Source of the DNA: Pseudomonas marginalis
GTDB lineage: Bacteria > Pseudomonadota > Gammaproteobacteria > Pseudomonadales > Pseudomonadaceae
Direction of reading: 5' to 3'
DNA length: 64,000 bases
Assembly: GCF_008692035.1 (NCBI RefSeq)
Contig: NZ_VTFG01000002.1
Span: 310,001 to 374,000 of the forward strand
Of the stretch, positions 9,013-17,943 are shown piece by piece. Each line of letters starts with the position of its first letter. Positions within the stretch are counted from its first letter, which is position 1. The translations under genes were made by a program, and so were the position numbers. Under the pieces are notes generated by a model, which saw only the letters and a program-made list of their open reading frames with translations, did no database searches and was not told where the DNA came from.

Positions 9013-10233
9013 ATGCGCCGCGTCGTTATCACTGGTCTGGGCATTGTTTCTTGCCTGGGCAATGACAAAGAGACCGTCACCGCTAACCTGCGTGCAAGTC
9101 GCCCTGGCATCCGCTTCAACCCGGAATATGCCGAAATGGGTCTGCGTAGCCAGGTTTCCGGCTCCATCGACCTGCCCCTCGAAGAACTGATCGATCGCAA
9201 GATCTATCGCTTCGTGGGCCACGCTGCCGCCTACGCCTACCTGGCCATGAAAGACGCAATCGCCGACTCCGGCCTGAGCGAAGACCAGGTATCGAACGTA
9301 CGCACCGGCCTGATCGCCGGCTCCGGCGGCGCATCGACCCTCAACCAGATGGAAGCGCTGGACATCCTGCGCGAAAAAGGCGTGAAGCGCGTTGGCCCGT
9401 ACCGTGTCACGCGGACCATGGGCAGCACCGTTTCGGCCTGCCTGGCCACGCCATTCCAGATCAAGGGCGTGAACTACTCGATCTCCTCCGCATGCGCCAC
9501 CAGTGCACACTGCATCGGCACCGCCGTCGAGCAGATCCAACTGGGCAAGCAGGACATCGTCTTCGCCGGCGGCGGCGAAGAAGAACATTGGAGCCAGTCG
9601 TTCCTGTTCGACGCCATGGGTGCCCTGTCCACCCAGTACAACGAAACCCCGGAAAAAGCCTCCCGCGCCTACGATGCCAAGCGTGACGGTTTCGTCATCG
9701 CCGGCGGTGGCGGCATGGTGGTGGTCGAGGAGCTGGAGCACGCCCTGGCCCGTGGCGCCAAGATCTACGCGGAAATCGTTGGCTACGGCGCTACTTCCGA
9801 TGGCTACGACATGGTTGCGCCAAGCGGTGAAGGCGCCATCCGTTGCATGCAGATGGCCATGTCCACCGTGGACACCCCGATCGACTACCTGAACACCCAC
9901 GGCACCTCGACTCCGGTCGGCGACGCCAAGGAAATGGAAGGTGTACGCGCGGTGTTCGGCGACAAGGCACCGGCCATCAGCTCCACCAAGAGCCTGTCGG
10001 GTCACTCCCTGGGCGCCGCCGGCGTTCACGAAGCGATCTACTGCCTGCTGATGATGGAAGGCAACTTCATGGCCGGCTCGGCCAACATCGACGAGATCGA
10101 CCCGGTCGTCGCCGATATGCCGATCCTGACCAAGACGGTTGAAAACGTCAAAGTCGACACCGTGATGAGCAACAGCTTCGGCTTCGGTGGCACTAACGCC
10201 ACCCTGGTGCTGAAACGCTGGCAGGGTAAGTAA
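9013..10233 (+). CDS. fabB: Beta-ketoacyl-ACP synthase I
   Basis: 406 residues. The catalytic Cys is in SISSACATSAHC (about residue 163), and the two His are in NTHGTSTPVGD and SLSGHSLGAAGV; the C-terminus has the glycine-rich NSFGFGGTNA. FabB elongates cis-3-decenoyl-ACP and other acyl-ACPs with malonyl-ACP in the cytosol. It is co-transcribed with fabA and closed by a strong intrinsic terminator 20 bp after the stop. Confidence 0.98.
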   Translation: MRRVVITGLGIVSCLGNDKETVTANLRASRPGIRFNPEYAEMGLRSQVSGSIDLPLEELIDRKIYRFVGHAAAYAYLAMKDAIADSGLSEDQVSNVRTGLIAGSGGASTLNQMEALDILREKGVKRVGPYRVTRTMGSTVSACLATPFQIKGVNYSISSACATSAHCIGTAVEQIQLGKQDIVFAGGGEEEHWSQSFLFDAMGALSTQYNETPEKASRAYDAKRDGFVIAGGGGMVVVEELEHALARGAKIYAEIVGYGATSDGYDMVAPSGEGAIRCMQMAMSTVDTPIDYLNTHGTSTPVGDAKEMEGVRAVFGDKAPAISSTKSLSGHSLGAAGVHEAIYCLLMMEGNFMAGSANIDEIDPVVADMPILTKTVENVKVDTVMSNSFGFGGTNATLVLKRWQGK

Positions 10234-10254
10234 GCCCCGCAGGTTGATCACCTG

Positions 10255-10285
10255 AAAAAGCCCCGACTGGTTCGGGGCTTTTTTA
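10255..10285 (+). terminator. Intrinsic terminator of fabAB
   Basis: An inverted repeat AAAAAGCCCCGA / TTCGGGGCTTTTTT with a 4-base CTGG loop is followed by a T run. It is also A-rich on the other side, so it could serve the convergent amidohydrolase gene. Confidence 0.9.
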
Positions 10286-10339
10286 TGGGCGACTGGATTT
10301 GAGACCGCAACCGCATTTGCGTGAGACGAAAACGCAATA

Positions 10340-11362
10340 TCAACGCGCCCCCTCATCGCCGCGAGGTTTAGGCAGGATGGCCAGGAAGTTGTCCCTCGCC
10401 ACTTTGTGGGCAACGTCTTCAGGCAATGCATCAAGGAAGACATCAAAGCGGTGCATTTCCTCACCCAGCTTGCTGAAACGCCCGACGACATCCGAACCCA
10501 GCATAAAGCGCTCCGGGAAGCGTTCCACCAGCGTTACCCACTCCGGCCGAGGCTTGCCCCCATCATCCAGCAAGTACGGCGTGAGCATGCTCCAGGACAG
10601 GTCGATATACAGGTTGGGGTAAGCCTCGAGCATACGGCTCAAGGTGGGCAGCAAAAAGTCCATTTGCACCTGGTGGCGGTGAATTTCCTTGCTGGTGCCG
10701 GCGTGAGCCCAGATAAAGCGAGTGTGCGGGTGGTTGCGCAGCGGCTCTTCGATTTCGGCCAAATACAGCGGGTTACGCTCGCGCTTGGAGGTGATGTTGG
10801 AGTGCAGCATCACCGGCAAGTCGTTTTCCGCCGCCAGGTGATAGATGCGCGTCATGGCCTCGTTGTTGGCGCGCGGGGTATCCCCCGATGTGAGGGCGGT
10901 AAGGTCGTCGTGGCGGGTAAACACTTCACCGATGCCTTGCCACAGCCCCGGGTTGAGGTCGAGCATGCGCTGGATATGGGCATCCGAGTTCTTGTCATTG
11001 GGGTTGAAGCCGGACAGAAACGGATGAAAGTGCTGGCGCTGTTCAGGCGTCAGTTTATTTACCGCTGCGGCGACAATCACGTCCGTGGCGCTGTACCAAT
11101 AGGCATCTGCGTCATCACCGGCGTAGTAGCGCGGGCGCTTGGGTTCGTCTTCGTGCCATTTCTTTGCGACGGGAATGCCGGAAATCATGACATGCTCGAT
11201 GCGATTTTCTGCCATTGCCTTGAGCAACTTATCCATCCCCGCCGTTTCCTGGAAGAAATCCACGTAATGCAGATGGGCATCGCTGTAGGCATAGTCGCGA
11301 GCCTGTGTCGCAAGGCTGTTGGCGGCGAGCAACAGGGCGAGACTCAAGCGGGTCCAGGGCAC
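10340..11362 (-). CDS. Secreted TIM-barrel amidohydrolase family protein
   Basis: 340 residues from a GTG start, with GAGG seven bases upstream. A signal peptide (residues 1-21, LLLAANSLATQA-RD) indicates export to the periplasm. The mature protein shows the metal-binding pattern of amidohydrolase-2 (PF04909): SDAHLHYVDFF (HxH near residue 31), VMLHSNI, FIWAHAGTS and LGSDVVGRF, each supplying a His or Asp ligand. Family members act as decarboxylases or hydrolases, and the substrate here is unknown. An exported member is less usual than the cytosolic ones. The gene is monocistronic and converges on fabB. Confidence 0.8.
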   Translation of the reverse strand: MPWTRLSLALLLAANSLATQARDYAYSDAHLHYVDFFQETAGMDKLLKAMAENRIEHVMISGIPVAKKWHEDEPKRPRYYAGDDADAYWYSATDVIVAAAVNKLTPEQRQHFHPFLSGFNPNDKNSDAHIQRMLDLNPGLWQGIGEVFTRHDDLTALTSGDTPRANNEAMTRIYHLAAENDLPVMLHSNITSKRERNPLYLAEIEEPLRNHPHTRFIWAHAGTSKEIHRHQVQMDFLLPTLSRMLEAYPNLYIDLSWSMLTPYLLDDGGKPRPEWVTLVERFPERFMLGSDVVGRFSKLGEEMHRFDVFLDALPEDVAHKVARDNFLAILPKPRGDEGAR

Positions 11363-11502
11363 GGTATAACCTCGATAAGGGCGAGTACCGGTAGACCTTG
11401 CGTGCCATACCGGGGTTCAGCCGGCAAAAAATGTGGAACACCCCCGTGCCAGCATGCTCTATAACTGCATGACCTTCCTTCTGCCACCCCGTGAGGTTTG
11501 CC

Positions 11503-11919
11503 ATGCCTGTTACCGTCAATACGCTGAACACCGACAACTTCCGCCACAGCGTCAATATCAATAATCACGAGCTGTTTACCGACCTGCCCAAGAGCCTGGG
11601 TGGTGACGACTCGGCGCCCTCCCCCCACGATTACTTCGACGCCGCGCTGGCATCGTGCAAGGCGCTGACCGTCAAGCTCTACGCCCAGAAAAAAGACATC
11701 CCCCTGACCGGCGTGACCGTGGAAGTCACCCACGACGCCACCGAAGAACAAAAGGGCAAATACAGGCTCAACGTCAAGCTGACGCTCAAGGGCGTACTCA
11801 CCGACGAACAGCGCGACGAGCTGCACCGCGTGGCCGATCGCTGCCCGGTACACAAGCTGATGACCACCGCCGAGGTCACCATCGAAACCCGCCTCTCTGA
11901 AGGCGCGTTCAGCCAATAG
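11503..11919 (+). CDS. OsmC/OhrA-family peroxidase-like protein
   Basis: 138 residues from the ATG at 11503; an in-frame GTG at 11491 is less likely. The two redox cysteines of the OsmC/Ohr family are present: the first in ALASCKALTVKLYA (about residue 52) and the second in VADRCPVHK (about residue 114). Family members reduce organic hydroperoxides in the cytosol. The internal DYFDAALASC and the C-terminal ETRL stretch match the YhfA/OsmC branch rather than classic OhrA. It is followed 64 bp later by a pirin gene on the same strand. Confidence 0.87.
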   Translation: MPVTVNTLNTDNFRHSVNINNHELFTDLPKSLGGDDSAPSPHDYFDAALASCKALTVKLYAQKKDIPLTGVTVEVTHDATEEQKGKYRLNVKLTLKGVLTDEQRDELHRVADRCPVHKLMTTAEVTIETRLSEGAFSQ

Positions 11920-11983
11920 CGGCAACCTCCCGTCGAGCGGGTTATGCTCATTACCCTACAACCCGCTCAGACTGGGACGCACC

Positions 11984-12850
11984 ATGACCACCCTCACCGT
12001 GATCCGCCCACGCCCCGAAGATGTCGAAGGCCAGCCGATCCTGCGCCCGCTGCCCTCGCGGGAATGTCGCAGCGTCGGGCCCTTTGTGTTTTTCGATCAT
12101 ATGTTGCCGACCCGCTATGCACCGGGCAGCGGCATGAACATCCGCCAGCACCCCCATATCGGCCTGTCCACCCTCACCTATCTGTTCGAAGGCGCACTGC
12201 AGCACAAGGACAGCCTGGGGTCGGATCAGGTGGTAGAGGCCGGCGATGTCAGCTGGATGACCGCAGGCGGTGCAATCGCCCATGTCGAGCGCACACCCGA
12301 GGCATTCAAGGCCCGTGGTTTCAGCATGCATGGCCTGCAAGTGTGGCTGGCATCGCCCAAGGACCACGAAGAGGGGCCTGGACACTACAGCCATCACCCT
12401 GCGGCGAGCCTGCCGGTGAGTGACAACCTGGGCGTGCGGATTCGCCTGATCGCCGGCAGTGGCTTCTGCCTCAAGTCACCGGTGCCGGTGCTGTCGCCTA
12501 CGTTGTATGCAGATGTACACATGCAAACGGCCACGACCCTGCTGATTCCTGACGAGCACGAGGAACGCGCGGTGTATGTGCTGGAGGGCGAAGCCCAGTT
12601 GGAGGGTGAGCAGCTTGAGGTGCACAGCCTGGTGGTATTGCCGGCCGGGCAGGTAATGACCCTGTTCGCCGAAAGCGATTGCCAGTTGGTGGTGTTCGGC
12701 GGGGCACCGCTGGATGGGCCACGGCGGATCAATTGGAATTTTGTCGCGAGCGATCCGTTGAAGATCGAGCAGGCCAGGCAGCGCTGGGCCGCTGGGGATT
12801 GGCCGACGGTGCCGGGTGAAACCGAAAGAATTGAGTTGCCGGTGAGATAG
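11984..12850 (+). CDS. Pirin family protein (cupin, possible quercetinase)
   Basis: 288 residues with the bicupin layout of pirins. The N-terminal metal site is intact: QHPHIGLSTLTYLFEG supplies two His, then LQHKDSLG supplies a His, and GDVSWMTAGGAIAHVE supplies the last ligand. Bacterial pirins are cytosolic iron proteins, some with quercetin 2,3-dioxygenase activity, others binding pyruvate dehydrogenase. Which role applies here cannot be told from sequence. It ends against a REP palindrome that separates it from the convergent dienelactone hydrolase gene. Confidence 0.88.
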   Translation: MTTLTVIRPRPEDVEGQPILRPLPSRECRSVGPFVFFDHMLPTRYAPGSGMNIRQHPHIGLSTLTYLFEGALQHKDSLGSDQVVEAGDVSWMTAGGAIAHVERTPEAFKARGFSMHGLQVWLASPKDHEEGPGHYSHHPAASLPVSDNLGVRIRLIAGSGFCLKSPVPVLSPTLYADVHMQTATTLLIPDEHEERAVYVLEGEAQLEGEQLEVHSLVVLPAGQVMTLFAESDCQLVVFGGAPLDGPRRINWNFVASDPLKIEQARQRWAAGDWPTVPGETERIELPVR

Positions 12851-12852
12851 CT

Positions 12853-12872
12853 ATCGGGGGCAAGCCCCCGAT
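12853..12872. repeat. Single REP palindrome, likely bidirectional terminator
   Basis: The arms ATCGGGGGC and GCCCCCGAT are perfect 9-base repeats around AA, placed between the convergent ends of the pirin and dienelactone hydrolase genes. It is the core of the REP family found elsewhere in the window, reduced to one hairpin. Confidence 0.85.
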
Positions 12873-12896
12873 GACACCGGAACAGGCGCTGAAGAT

Positions 12897-13625
12897 TCAG
12901 CCCTTGAACACTTCATCCAGCAAGTTATGCATCGACCGGAACGCCCGTGCAGCGGTCTTGGCGTCATACATCATCTTGCCCGGCACATTGGCATCCGGGT
13001 CAGTGAAGGAATGCACCGCACCGCCGTAGCTCAGCAATTGCCAGTCCACGCCGGCCGCGTTCATTTCATCTTCGAACGCCGGCAGTTGCTCTTTCGGCAC
13101 CAACGGGTCGGAAGCACCGTGCAGCACCAGCACTGAACCCTTGATGTTTTTCGCATCTGCCGGGTTCGGCGTGTCGAGAGTGCCGTGGAACGATACGGCA
13201 GCCTTCAATGGCGCACCGGTACGTGCCAGCTCCAGGGAGCAGCAACCGCCGAAGCAGAAACCAAAGGTGGCCAGCTTAGAGGTGTCCACTGCCGCTTCGG
13301 TCTGGCCCTGCAGCTGCTCAAGGGCAGCCTGCATGCGTTTGTTCAGCAACGGGCGATCATTCTTCAACGGCATCATTGCGGCACCGGCTTCATCGCCATT
13401 CGACGGGCGCACGGTTTGCCCGTAGAGGTCGGCGATCAGCACCACGTAGCCCTTGGCGGCAACGCTCTTGGCGATCTCCTCGGCACCCGCACTAACCCCC
13501 ATCCAGTTCGGCGCCATCAGCAGGCCGGGCAGCGGGTTCTTTTGGCTGGCATCGAACGCCAGGCGGCTTTCATAAGACTGGCCATCAATCTGATAGACCA
13601 CGGAACGCACGGTGACTTGGCTCAT
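12897..13625 (-). CDS. Dienelactone hydrolase family protein
   Basis: 242 residues from the second of two adjacent ATGs; GGAGA lies 5-6 bases before this one and only 2-3 bases before the other. The catalytic triad is Cys-Asp-His: GFCFGGCC (nucleophile elbow GxCxGG), GASDPLVP and VHSFTDP. The protein is cytosolic and hydrolyses lactones or esters; in the clc/cat pathways the family opens dienelactone, but no ring-cleavage genes are near, so the substrate is unassigned. PA1597 of P. aeruginosa, next to htpG, appears to be the syntenic counterpart. Confidence 0.87.
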   Translation of the reverse strand: MSQVTVRSVVYQIDGQSYESRLAFDASQKNPLPGLLMAPNWMGVSAGAEEIAKSVAAKGYVVLIADLYGQTVRPSNGDEAGAAMMPLKNDRPLLNKRMQAALEQLQGQTEAAVDTSKLATFGFCFGGCCSLELARTGAPLKAAVSFHGTLDTPNPADAKNIKGSVLVLHGASDPLVPKEQLPAFEDEMNAAGVDWQLLSYGGAVHSFTDPDANVPGKMMYDAKTAARAFRSMHNLLDEVFKG

Positions 13626-13654
13626 CATTTTCTCCAGTTAGGGTGCACTAGAAC

Positions 13655-13680
13655 GAAAAAACCCGCCGAAGCGGGTTTTT
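13655..13680 (-). terminator. Intrinsic terminator of htpG
   Basis: AAAAAACCCGC-CGAA-GCGGGTTTTT lies 12 bp beyond the htpG stop, with a T run on the minus strand. It also insulates the downstream dienelactone hydrolase gene. Confidence 0.9.
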
Positions 13681-13691
13681 CTACAACGGTA

Positions 13692-15596
13692 TCAAACCGA
13701 CAGTTCAACCAACAGCTTGTTCAGTCGGCGCACGTAGGCGGCCGGGTCCTTGAGGCTGTCGCCAGCGGCCAGGGCCGCCTGGTCGAAGAGGATGTGGGAC
13801 AGGTCGCCAAAGCGCTCTTCGCTCTGCTCGCCGTCGAGTTTCTCGATCAACGGGTGAGCCGGGTTGAATTCGAAGATCGGCTTGGAGTCCGGGACCTTCT
13901 GGCCGCTGGCTTCGAGAATCTGGCGCATCTGCATGCCCAGGTCCTGCTCGCCGATGGCCAGGATCGCCGGGGAATCAGTCAGACGATGGGAAACCCGCAC
14001 TTCGCTGACGGCATCGCCCAGGGACGCCTTGATCCGCTCAACCAGGCCTTCTTTGGCCTTGGCGACTTCCTCGGCTTCTTTCTTCTCTTCCTCGGAGTCC
14101 AGGTTACCCAGGTCCAGGTCGCCACGGGCCACGTCGACAAAGGATTTGCCGTCGAACTCGTTGAGGTAGCTCATCAGCCACTCATCGATACGGTCGGTCA
14201 GCAGCAGCACTTCGATGCCTTTCTTGCGGAAGACTTCCAGGTGCGGGCTGTTCTTGACCTGTGCGTAGGTTTCGCCGGTCAGGTAGTAAATCTTGTCCTG
14301 GCCTTCCTTGGCACGTGCCAGGTACTCGGCCAGGGACACCACCTGCTCGCCCTCTTCACCCTGGGTGGAAGCAAAGCGCAGCAGACCGGCGATTTTTTCC
14401 TTGTTGGCAAAATCTTCCGCCGGGCCTTCTTTCATGACCTGGCCGAAGTTTTTCCAGAAGCCCTTGTATTGCTCTGGCTCGTTCTTCGCCAGTTTTTCCA
14501 GCATGTCGAGCACGCGCTTGGTCAGCGCCGACTTCATGGAATCGATGATCGGGTCTTTTTGCAGGATTTCCCGCGACACGTTCAGCGACAGGTCATTGGA
14601 GTCGACCACGCCCTTGATAAAGCGCAGGTACAGCGGCAGGAACGACTCCGCCTGGTCCATCACGAACACGCGCTGCACGTACAGCTTCAGGCCCTTCGGC
14701 GCTTCACGCTGGTACAGGTCGAACGGCGCACGGGCCGGCACGTAGAGCAGCGAGCTGTATTCCAGCTTGCCTTCGACCTTGTTATGGCTCCAGCTCAGCG
14801 GGTTTTCGTAGTCGTGACCGATGTGCTTGTAGAACTCCTGGTATTCCTCGTCCTTGATCTCGGTACGCGGACGGGTCCACAGGGCACTGGCGCGGTTGAC
14901 GGTTTCCCATTCCTGGGCAGGCTTCTCTTCACCTTCGGCAGCCGTTTGTTCTTTCGGCAGCTCGATCGGCAAGGCGATATGGTCGGAGTACTTCTTGATG
15001 ATATTGCGCAGGCGCCAGCCATCGGCAAACTCGTCTTCACCGGATTTGAGGTGCAGGACGATGCGGGTACCACGGTCAGCCTTGTCGACGGTGGCGATTT
15101 CAAATTCGCCCTCGCCCTTGGAAGCCCAGTGCACGCCTTCGCTGGCGTCAAGGCCGGCACGACGGCTGAACACTTCAACCTTGTCGGCCACGATGAAGGC
15201 CGAGTAGAAGCCCACACCGAACTGGCCGATCAGGTGCGAATCTTTCTTCTGGTCGCCGGACAGGTTTTTCATGAAGTCGGCGGTACCGGATTTGGCGATG
15301 GTCCCCAGGTGGGTAATCGCATCTTCACGGCTCATGCCGATACCGTTGTCTTCGAGGGTGACGGTATTGGCGTCTTTGTCGAAGCTCACACGGATTTTCA
15401 GTTCCGCGCCGCCTTCCAGCAGTTCAGGCTTGGACAGGGCTTCGAAACGTAATTTGTCGACAGCGTCAGAGGCGTTCGAGATCAATTCGCGAAGGAAGAT
15501 TTCCTTGTTGGAATACAGCGAATGGATCATGAGGTGCAGCAGTTGCTTCACCTCGGTCTGGAAGCCCAGGGTTTCCTTTTGAGTTTCCACACTCAT
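13692..15596 (-). CDS. htpG: Molecular chaperone HtpG (Hsp90)
   Basis: 634 residues from the ATG at 15596; an upstream in-frame extension to 15662 lacks family sequence. The GHKL ATPase motifs are clear: LRELISNASDAVDKLR (Asn and Asp for nucleotide), LEDNGIGMS, and GQFGVGFYSAFIVAD. The middle and C-terminal domains are full length. HtpG is a cytosolic dimeric ATP-dependent chaperone. A sigma-32-type promoter (CTTGAAA, 12 bases, CCCCCAACT) lies 66 bp before the start and a clear terminator follows, so it is a monocistronic heat-shock gene. Confidence 0.98.
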   Translation of the reverse strand: MSVETQKETLGFQTEVKQLLHLMIHSLYSNKEIFLRELISNASDAVDKLRFEALSKPELLEGGAELKIRVSFDKDANTVTLEDNGIGMSREDAITHLGTIAKSGTADFMKNLSGDQKKDSHLIGQFGVGFYSAFIVADKVEVFSRRAGLDASEGVHWASKGEGEFEIATVDKADRGTRIVLHLKSGEDEFADGWRLRNIIKKYSDHIALPIELPKEQTAAEGEEKPAQEWETVNRASALWTRPRTEIKDEEYQEFYKHIGHDYENPLSWSHNKVEGKLEYSSLLYVPARAPFDLYQREAPKGLKLYVQRVFVMDQAESFLPLYLRFIKGVVDSNDLSLNVSREILQKDPIIDSMKSALTKRVLDMLEKLAKNEPEQYKGFWKNFGQVMKEGPAEDFANKEKIAGLLRFASTQGEEGEQVVSLAEYLARAKEGQDKIYYLTGETYAQVKNSPHLEVFRKKGIEVLLLTDRIDEWLMSYLNEFDGKSFVDVARGDLDLGNLDSEEEKKEAEEVAKAKEGLVERIKASLGDAVSEVRVSHRLTDSPAILAIGEQDLGMQMRQILEASGQKVPDSKPIFEFNPAHPLIEKLDGEQSEERFGDLSHILFDQAALAAGDSLKDPAAYVRRLNKLLVELSV

Positions 15597-15662
15597 GGTC
15601 ATCAAACTCCAATTGGATGGCAGTGGCCGCACCCTGAAGGGTTGGCGGCGGGTTGTCATCAA

Positions 15663-15690
15663 AGTTGGGGGCTAAGAGCAGGATTTCAAG
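15663..15690 (-). promoter_or_regulatory. Heat-shock (sigma-32) promoter of htpG
   Basis: On the minus strand CTTGAAA (15690-15684) is identical to the sigma-32 -35 consensus, and 12 bases later CCCCCAACT (15671-15663) resembles the -10 consensus CCCCATNT. The -35 overlaps the last codons of the upstream thioesterase gene. Confidence 0.8.
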
Positions 15691-16138
15691 GGCGGACCAC
15701 GTCCTCGATCTTGAAATGCGCACGGGCGGTGGCGATGGGCTCGGCGGCGGTGGTTTGCCAGGCGGTGATCGCCACATTCGCCACCCGCCGGCCCTGGCGC
15801 CACACCTGGCATTTGGCGTAAGTGTCGCGAAACTGGCCGGCGCGCAGGTAATCAAGGGAGAAATCGATGATTTTCGGGAGGCCCGGCGCTCCGGTAAACA
15901 CCAGCAGGTGCAACGCCGCTGCCAGTTCCATGAAGCCGGCAATCACCCCGCCGTGAAGCGCCGGCAATATGGGGTTACCAATATTGTCCTTGTGGGCCGG
16001 CAGGCGAAACAGCAATTCATCCCCCAGCCGGGTGCATTCGATACCGATCAGTTTGGCGTAGGGGATCAGGTCCAGCAGCGCCTCGTAGCTGCCGCGCTGA
16101 TGGGCCTGTTCCAGGCGGGTCTTGAATCGATGGGTCAT
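15686..16138 (-). CDS. PaaI-type hotdog thioesterase (second of pair)
   Basis: 150 residues from the ATG at 16138, which overlaps the stop of the upstream paralogue by four bases. The hotdog signature is PILPALHGGVIAGFMELAAAL, with HGG near residue 64 and the acidic residue in MELA. The substrate is presumably an acyl-CoA. Two consecutive hotdog genes with overlapping codons suggest a hetero-oligomer or a diverged duplication; the two sequences share little beyond the motif. The 3' end carries the -35 box of the htpG promoter. Confidence 0.85.
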   Translation of the reverse strand: MTHRFKTRLEQAHQRGSYEALLDLIPYAKLIGIECTRLGDELLFRLPAHKDNIGNPILPALHGGVIAGFMELAAALHLLVFTGAPGLPKIIDFSLDYLRAGQFRDTYAKCQVWRQGRRVANVAITAWQTTAAEPIATARAHFKIEDVVRP

Positions 16139-16611
16139 GCCTGCTCTCCCTTGATGGCGCGCCCCAACCCTTGGGTGCCCTTGAGACGCTTGCCCATGCG
16201 CATGAAGGTGCCCACCACATGGGCGATGGGTTGTTGCGGGTCGTCCTGATAGGCAAAACCACGGGTGAAGATCACGTCGGTGGTCACCCGGTAGCACTGG
16301 GCGAAACCATATACCGGCTTATGCGGCTCGGCGGGATGCATATAGTCGACACGCAGGTCCAGGGTCGGGCACACCTCGAACTCCGGCAGGACACACAGGG
16401 TGGCCATGCCGCAGGCGGTATCCATCAAGGATGTCAACGCGCCACCGTGGATCACGCCGGTCTGGGGATCACCCACCAACTGCGGCGCGTAAGGCATGAC
16501 CAACGTGATGCCCTCCTCGCTGGCATGATGAACGCTGATACCCAGCACCTGACAATGGCGCAAGGCCGAGACAAAGCGCGTCGCGCGCTCTAACAAGGGA
16601 TTTTCGGTCAT
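16135..16611 (-). CDS. PaaI-type hotdog thioesterase (first of pair)
   Basis: 158 residues with the family core QTGVIHGGALTSLMDTACGMA (HGG plus catalytic Asp). It is a cytosolic acyl-CoA thioesterase-like protein of unknown substrate. The start ATG at 16611 is followed by MTENPLLERATRFVSALR. It is first in a two-gene unit with the overlapping thioesterase downstream. Confidence 0.86.
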   Translation of the reverse strand: MTENPLLERATRFVSALRHCQVLGISVHHASEEGITLVMPYAPQLVGDPQTGVIHGGALTSLMDTACGMATLCVLPEFEVCPTLDLRVDYMHPAEPHKPVYGFAQCYRVTTDVIFTRGFAYQDDPQQPIAHVVGTFMRMGKRLKGTQGLGRAIKGEQA

Positions 16612-16769
16612 TCGTTGCAGACTCTTATTAGTGTTGATGGGCGAAATAGACGGTGCGGGCGAAAGTTCCTTTGAGGTCGTTGTTTATATATCTGTGGAAT
16701 AAAAGGAACTAATGCTGAACGGCCATGCTCGAAAGGCCAGTAGATATCTTCACTAAGGAGAAACACCCC

Positions 16770-17021
16770 ATGCGTAAGACTTTAGCTATTTCCATGATGT
16801 TGGCCGCTGCCCTCGGTCTCGCTGCTTGCGACAAGAAATCCGAAGACAAAGCCCAAGATGCCGCAGCGCATTCTGAGCAAGCTCAAAAAGACATGGCGAA
16901 AGCTCAGGATAAAGTGAACGACGCTGCGAAAGAAAACGCCGATGCTGCCAAAGCTCAGGCTGAATCGAACGAAGCCGCCGCAAAAGAAGCAGCACCAGCT
17001 ACCCCTGCCACCGGTTCCTGA
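16770..17021 (+). CDS. Small alanine/lysine-rich lipoprotein
   Basis: 83 residues from the ATG at 16770, with AAGGAG nine bases upstream; a longer frame from 16725 has no purpose. The signal peptide carries a lipobox, LGLAAC, with the lipidated Cys at residue 20. The mature 64 residues are almost wholly Ala, Lys, Glu, Asp and Gln (KAQDAAAHSEQAQKDMAKAQ), predicting a long charged helix or coiled coil like the OprI/Lpp style, but no C-terminal Lys-Arg for murein attachment is evident (it ends PATPATGS). Function unknown; likely outer-membrane anchored. Confidence 0.8.
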   Translation: MRKTLAISMMLAAALGLAACDKKSEDKAQDAAAHSEQAQKDMAKAQDKVNDAAKENADAAKAQAESNEAAAKEAAPATPATGS

Positions 17022-17054
17022 TACCGCGGCATGAAATAGCTTCGCTGCAAAAAG

Positions 17055-17079
17055 AAAGCCCGCTTATATAGCGGGCTTT
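17055..17079. terminator. Bidirectional intrinsic terminator
   Basis: AAAGCCCGC and GCGGGCTTT flank TTATATA, between the small lipoprotein gene and the convergent DUF599 gene. A/T-rich flanks on both sides allow use in both directions. Confidence 0.88.
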
Positions 17080-17115
17080 ACTTTGCCTGTTGTTTTTAAC
17101 TCAGCGCGTCACGCA

Positions 17116-17853
17116 TTAAATCTCCTCTTTGGCGGGCTCAGGAATCGGTGTATCCGTCTGCGTATACACCATCACTTGCAGTACGTCGGAATGAAACTCC
17201 CGGCGATACAACACAAACACCACCCCGGCACTCATCAACATGAACAACCAGGGGCTGACGAACCACGCCAGCATGGTCATGCCGAAGTAATAAGAACGCA
17301 GGCCAAAGTTGAACTGGTTGGCGGCCATGGAAATCACTCGCGCCGCACGCAGGGCAAACGCCTTGCGCTCCTGCTCCGACACATGCCGCTCACCGATCAT
17401 CGGTGCCGACCCGACCAGCACAGCGGCAAAGTTGTACTGGCGCATGCACCAACTGAAGGTGAAGAAGGCATAGACAAAGACCAGCGCCAGGCAGAGCAGC
17501 TTGATCTCCGACATGCCCTGGGAGGCCTGCTGCACCATGGGTATGTCTGCCAGCAATGACACCGCCCGTTCGGAGGCCCCCAGCACCGTGAGAATGCCGG
17601 CGAGGATGATCAAGGTGCTGGAGGCGAAGAATGAGGCATTACGCTCCAGGTTGCCGATCACGCTGGCGTCGGCGATGCGGTTGTCGCGCAGCAGCATGCG
17701 GCGCATCCAGTCCTCGCGGTACAAATGCAGCACGCTGGCCAGGCACGCGGTGTCTCGGGCTTTCCAGGTGGCATAACGGGTGTAGCCGCCCCAGCACAGG
17801 ATGAACCAGAGGGCGGCAAGCAGATGGATCTGATTGGCTTCGACGAACGACAT
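17116..17853 (-). CDS. DUF599 family membrane protein
   Basis: 245 residues. Hydrophobic segments at about residues 8-25, 75-92, 113-135 and 185-210 predict four transmembrane helices. The pattern RNASFFASSTLIILAG and KAFALRAARVISMAANQFNFGLRSYYFG match the DUF599 family, integral membrane proteins with no known function. AAGGA precedes the ATG. It lies alone between convergent lipoprotein and upstream brnQ; no substrate can be proposed. Confidence 0.82.
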   Translation of the reverse strand: MSFVEANQIHLLAALWFILCWGGYTRYATWKARDTACLASVLHLYREDWMRRMLLRDNRIADASVIGNLERNASFFASSTLIILAGILTVLGASERAVSLLADIPMVQQASQGMSEIKLLCLALVFVYAFFTFSWCMRQYNFAAVLVGSAPMIGERHVSEQERKAFALRAARVISMAANQFNFGLRSYYFGMTMLAWFVSPWLFMLMSAGVVFVLYRREFHSDVLQVMVYTQTDTPIPEPAKEEI

Positions 17854-17943
17854 GCGGGTCCTTGCAGAAAGGAGATTGAAAAACTTTTTGCGTCTGTTCG
17901 ACGTTAGCGCAAAGAAAAAGACACCGCCCGCCGCTCAAAAAAA

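Noticed and set aside
13185..15452. Very long plus-strand open frame opposite htpG
   Set aside because: It is antisense to a certain gene with full motifs. In GC-rich DNA the complementary frame stays open because of third-position bias, and its protein has no recognisable domain.
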